From NCBI GenBank assembly GCA_012656075.1, contig JAAKBF010000294.1:120958-184957 (forward strand): DNA of 64,000 nucleotides, given 5' to 3'. The notes below the pieces were generated by a model. The model was not told the DNA's origin and searched no databases. It was given only the letters and a program-made list of their open reading frames with translations. This stretch comes from Phytophthora hibernalis. Taxonomy: Eukaryota > Oomycota > Peronosporomycetes > Peronosporales > Peronosporaceae. The translations under genes and the position numbers were made by a program. Shown here one piece after another: positions 60,132 through 64,000 of this stretch. Positions within the stretch are counted from its first letter, which is position 1. Every line of letters begins with the position of its first letter.

Positions 60132-62929
60132 GGAGAGCGAGGCTGCTGCTGCTTCTACTGCTGTGTCTACTGCGGCGGCTCCTGCTGCTGCTGCGGGGCG
60201 ACGCGACCAAGCTGGACTACATCTACGCGTGAGAAGGACAAGAGGACTATGACGATGGAGTGGGAGTGCTGTTCGCTGTGCGGATTACTGCCAACGGTGG
60301 CTGTTGGTCTTGCTACCCTTTGGTATCAGTGACCAGAGCGAAGCGCGTGCGATCGCGTCGACTCCATCGCCGAGATCAGGTGTGAGTGTGAGATCATAGC
60401 CCACAGTGGGCCTGCGACGCAGCCTGCCAGTGTCCAGTGTCCATACACCCGAGCCGAGCCACTGTCCACTGCCAAGATCCGCCCATCCTGCAAGCCGATC
60501 CTGCGCCCGTCCCGCACCAAGGACAGGAGTGTGACGAGCACAGACTCGGCAACTACCTATCGCTTGTATGCAGAGCGACACCGTTGGCTGTGCGTTTCCA
60601 TGATGGTGTCCTGTCCGCGGCACTTAGGTTTAGTATACAACTACGTTGTATTTGTATTGTTATCTTGCTAATTAACTTTTGCGGAACGCGGCGCACGACG
60701 TTGCAGCTCTCCTCGCTCACAACCGCTTTTGCTCCGTGAGCAGCAAGCGAGAGGGCAGCCCACGCCAAGCCCGCGTTCCTGTCGAGGCTTTGCCCGGCAC
60801 TTACGTGTATTTTCCTACTTCTAAGTCTACCGCCCTTCCAGCAACGTGTCACGTCTCAATGGCGCCGACACTTCGAAGCGACGGGCAGACAAGGAACCCC
60901 GTGAACCCCGTGATGTGCCCTGCGTCACCACAGGAAGTCGCTAGTCTAACTAAGTGATATAAATGTACCTCACTTAAAAACCGAAACTTTGGGGGCCCAT
61001 TTGTGCTGTGAAGCATGAAAAACGTCTGACATTATAGAGGCAATGTAACAGGATTGGTTAATATTATAGTCAATAGTATGCATATAATAATATTATAGTA
61101 ACTAGTTACTAGTACTTCTTAGAAATGGTATAAGTGAAACTAATAAAACGGAGCGATCAAATTTGGCGTGAATACAGCCGCCGGTTTGAGATCTGCGGGC
61201 TGGTGCTGAACCGTGATCGACATTGGCGAAAATTCCTGTTTTAACATTTAAAAATGACCAATCATTCTTTGGATCTTTGAATCATACAGGTTACAAGGCC
61301 GTGCGAAAAAAATAATTATAAAATAATATATATCGTATTATATTGACGGAATTACTTATCATTGGCAAACCAAGATTTCCGTAAAATTTGAAATTGACCC
61401 CGTAATAAGTTTATTGCCTTTTTACTTCAAAAACTGTGGTCCTCCAGTTCTTGTGTACACTACCATCTCTTCCCATTGTCATGCCAACTGACTCATTTCC
61501 ATATGTAATGCTTCCAATATCCAGCTCGCGCAGATTTCTCCTTTGTAATGAATTAGTACTTCGTAGTTTGATCATTGTCATTGAGAACCAACGCCATTCA
61601 AGGGGCAAAAACGACCAAAAAATTGAAACAATAACTGCAATATGTATTATTGCCGTCGCCGGTATTGCAGTTACGTATTAGTACTTCAGCAAATAAGCTT
61701 TCAAACACTTCAATATTTGATAACCGGATCGATTATTTTTTATTTGTGGCGGTTGACAAGATTAGGACAAAACACCTCTACTGTATGATATGATATCACT
61801 TATAATCGTATTTTACCTGCAGCAGATGATTTATCCCGACCGTTTGAGCAACATTTTGATGATTTTTCTTCGTGCAACACACTATTAATGGTGTGTAGAT
61901 AATTCCGTACGCTTGGAATGCACTACAGATATCGAGGCGTGTGCTCATTAAATAGAAAAATGATGACCCCATCGCATGCTGGTTATTGTCCGGCATTACT
62001 ACTACGTATTGCTACATCCACATCGATACCGTGTAGATGTAGCAAGAATATGCGTGCGTCGTTGCACTACCGACTTATCTTCTCACTTTCATGCAAGACT
62101 ACGTGAACGAAACATTTCCTGCAGCTATCTTGGCCAACAAAATGTAGGGAACTTACCGGTATTACGCCCGGTGGCGCGTGAGAAAGTTACACGCATTGGG
62201 AGGGTTTCGTTTGAGTAAACACGCAGACATGATTGGCATAGTTACAAGTAGCAACCGTTTAACTTGACGCGAACTAGATCGATGAATTTAGGATTCCTTC
62301 AACTGTCCTTCAACCAACATCTTGCTAATACCTTGAAGTACAGCTTATTTTTCGCCTTCATTTGAGTAAAGTTCCTATCGGTATCTCCTAATCAATTCAA
62401 TCCAATATTGGCATACATGAATATGAGGTGAATTTTGCACGACGAATTCCAATCCATTTTTCTATATACACTCACTTTGAAACTTAGTTTGCTGAGCTCA
62501 AAAGTAAAATCCAGAGCTGTTCCCTTGCGAAGTCGCGGCTTTGTAGCTTCCTAGCTAAATATTGTAAATATTAGAGAAGCATAATATTAGTTGAGTAGCT
62601 TCCTACTTCGGCCTACCGGTACTTATGGCGGTCCACCTAACTCCGAGCTTGGCGCCGTTGGTGGTGGATGTTCTCCACAGAGTCCCAGTTGAAGACGTTT
62701 TGGCCAGATGCTACTAGCGTTCTTTAAGGAGCTGGTGAAGTCTGCACGTGTGATTCCTCGAAGACGATCTATCCGGTTTGGCGGCCGGCGTAGCGATGCA
62801 GCCACTGCTGGTGGAGTGCCGGCTCCTATTGTTATAATTGAACGCAATTTTCAAAGATGTTCGTGAATGTTGAACTAGCACGCCACAGGCAACATGCAGC
62901 TTTTACTAGTTCTCGATATATATTAGTGA
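60132..62929. other. 2.8 kb without recognisable genes
   Basis: 60132-60960 is moderately GC-rich and may be the 3' non-coding region and LTR remnant of the Copia fragment. 60960-62880 is AT-rich; short frames at 61411-61608 and 61796-61996 on the minus strand have no recognisable domain. No terminal repeats found. Confidence 0.4.
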
Positions 62930-64000
62930 TTGGAGTGCGTTTGCGTGAGGACGTTGTTGCTGAAGAAGCGTCATGCTGAGCGTGTTGTCAGGGCAGAGCA
63001 GGAGTGGGTTGCTGCCGGACAGAGTGAACTGCATCGTAAGGCGGCGAGTGACGCGATCATGCAGTTGAATGAACGGCGGGAACAACGTCGTTCCGATGTG
63101 AATGAAGGTCGAGTTGTCAGTCGTGATGGTGCTGCGCGAGTAAGCCTAGTAAATGATGGAAGGTATGGATCTTGAACGAAGCTTGACGGAGCGGAGGGAG
63201 GACAGCACTCTGGACGAGACCGGAGCGAGGACACTTGACCACTTGGGGGAAGAAGGAAGATTCGAAAGTGATTGATTGATCGGAGTTACTTTAGCTAGCC
63301 TACTACATAGACACGCAGCTTGCGTCCAATCATTCTACCCGTCCAATCATTGGTGGCGTAATCGACTTACCGTAATCACCGTAATCATCGTGGGTTCGGA
63401 TTGGACCGGTTCGGGCTAACCGGTTCACGGTCAATAACAGATACCAAACCGGTAACCCTCAATAGTGAAGCATCAGCATGAAGGTCGTGTTGTGCCTGTG
63501 TCTGGCGACGATATCGAGTACGTCGACGCGGACGACGGGTTGCCAACAGCGACAATGGAAGTTGGCGGCGTGCGCAGGCATGTGAAACTCGACAGTGGTG
63601 CGCGGTATACCATCGACGGCACTGAGTGGATGCAACACGGTGATCGGGTGGAGCAAGCGGCGCCTGTGGATTTCGTCGAAGGCATTGGTGGATTCCTGCT
63701 GGATGTGGTGGGCGTGTGACGGTTCACAATGCGCAGTGTATTCGACGAAATCATCGAAGTTGAAGCTTGCATCGTAGATGGGTGTACTGAGGAGTTCCTC
63801 CTGGGTGTGGATTTCATGCGCGCGCGGGGCGACCATGAATTGTGACAGGAACGAAGTGCGCTACAGTAAGTAAGGCGGGGCGAGCGGTGGTAATACCGTT
63901 CAGGACGTACGATAGAACAGGAGCGCGCGTGGCGGTAGTTAAACTGACGAAGAGGGCGGTGCTGGACGGCAGTATCGTAACGCCAGTGGAGATTGCCATT
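62930..64000 (+). pseudogene. Second Gypsy family: Gag end and protease, continuing beyond the window
   Basis: A different Ty3/Gypsy lineage from copies A and B. 62930-63175 encodes a helical, charged region (RHAERVVRAEQEWVAAGQSE). 63465-63719 holds the aspartic protease motif VKLDSGARYTIDGTEWM (active-site Asp) and VEGIGGFLLDVVGV. A TGA at 63717-63719 takes the place of the Trp expected in GVW-type context, and the fold continues (MRSVFDEIIEVEACIVDGC, EEFLLGVDFMRARG). A frameshift near 63825 precedes NEVRYSK and VVIPFRTYDRTGARVAVVKL. RT and later domains lie right of the window. Confidence 0.82.

Overview
This window looks like a repeat-rich, gene-sparse block of an oomycete nuclear genome, most likely Phytophthora or a close relative. 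The reasons are short GT-AG introns with TACTAAC-like branch points, secreted effector genes of the RXLR-EER type, a Crypton tyrosine-recombinase element beside Ty3/Gypsy, Copia, hAT, MULE and pogo relics, and ordinary eukaryotic host genes (an eIF2-alpha-kinase-like kinase, AIP1/WDR1, neutral ceramidase). There is no sign of bacterial operons, and I saw no rRNA, tRNA or CRISPR.

Layout. 1-6948: decayed chromodomain Gypsy element A, entering from the left and ending in its 3' LTR. 7662-15425: host block with a protein kinase (minus strand), a WD40 gene (plus strand, divergent from the kinase) and a neutral ceramidase (minus strand, convergent with the WD40 gene); the last two carry frame breaks. 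15425-24840: a large inverted repeat whose arms each carry a nearly identical RXLR-type effector gene; the spacer holds a degenerate TTAA-flanked DNA transposon and a TA-flanked MITE, and an RNase H retroelement relic interrupts the right arm. 24840-26140: a TIR element, a pogo-derived MITE and a rearranged ceramidase 5' fragment. 26562-28455: intact AIP1/WDR1. 29030-35364: hAT relic, third effector relic, repeats, a pogo relic, and a fourth effector gene that is open from ATG to stop. 35365-39051: about 3.7 kb without a recognisable gene. 39052-45009: a nest of transposon-type relics (SET-domain gene, Crypton, MULE). 45212-50818: a hairpin-rich TIR element, a zinc-binding-domain gene, a multi-pass membrane protein and a four-exon conserved gene. 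51027-52098: two MITEs. About 52130-59858: Gypsy element B, a sister of element A. 59853-60131: a Copia RNase H fragment. 60132-62929: nothing recognised. 62930-64000: start of a different Gypsy element that runs out of the window.

Most notable signal. In both sister Gypsy elements the stretch between the chromodomain and the 3' LTR keeps a conserved protein on the antisense strand, apparently starting in or at the 3' LTR, and the integrase-chromodomain linker keeps an antisense coiled-coil protein. Two diverged copies share these antisense proteins better than their sense frames, so the family may carry an antisense gene driven from the 3' LTR.

Caution. Several host genes are broken by what look like single-base losses in short runs, so some 'pseudogene' labels may reflect assembly errors rather than biology. 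All calls rest on reading the sequence; no database search was run.
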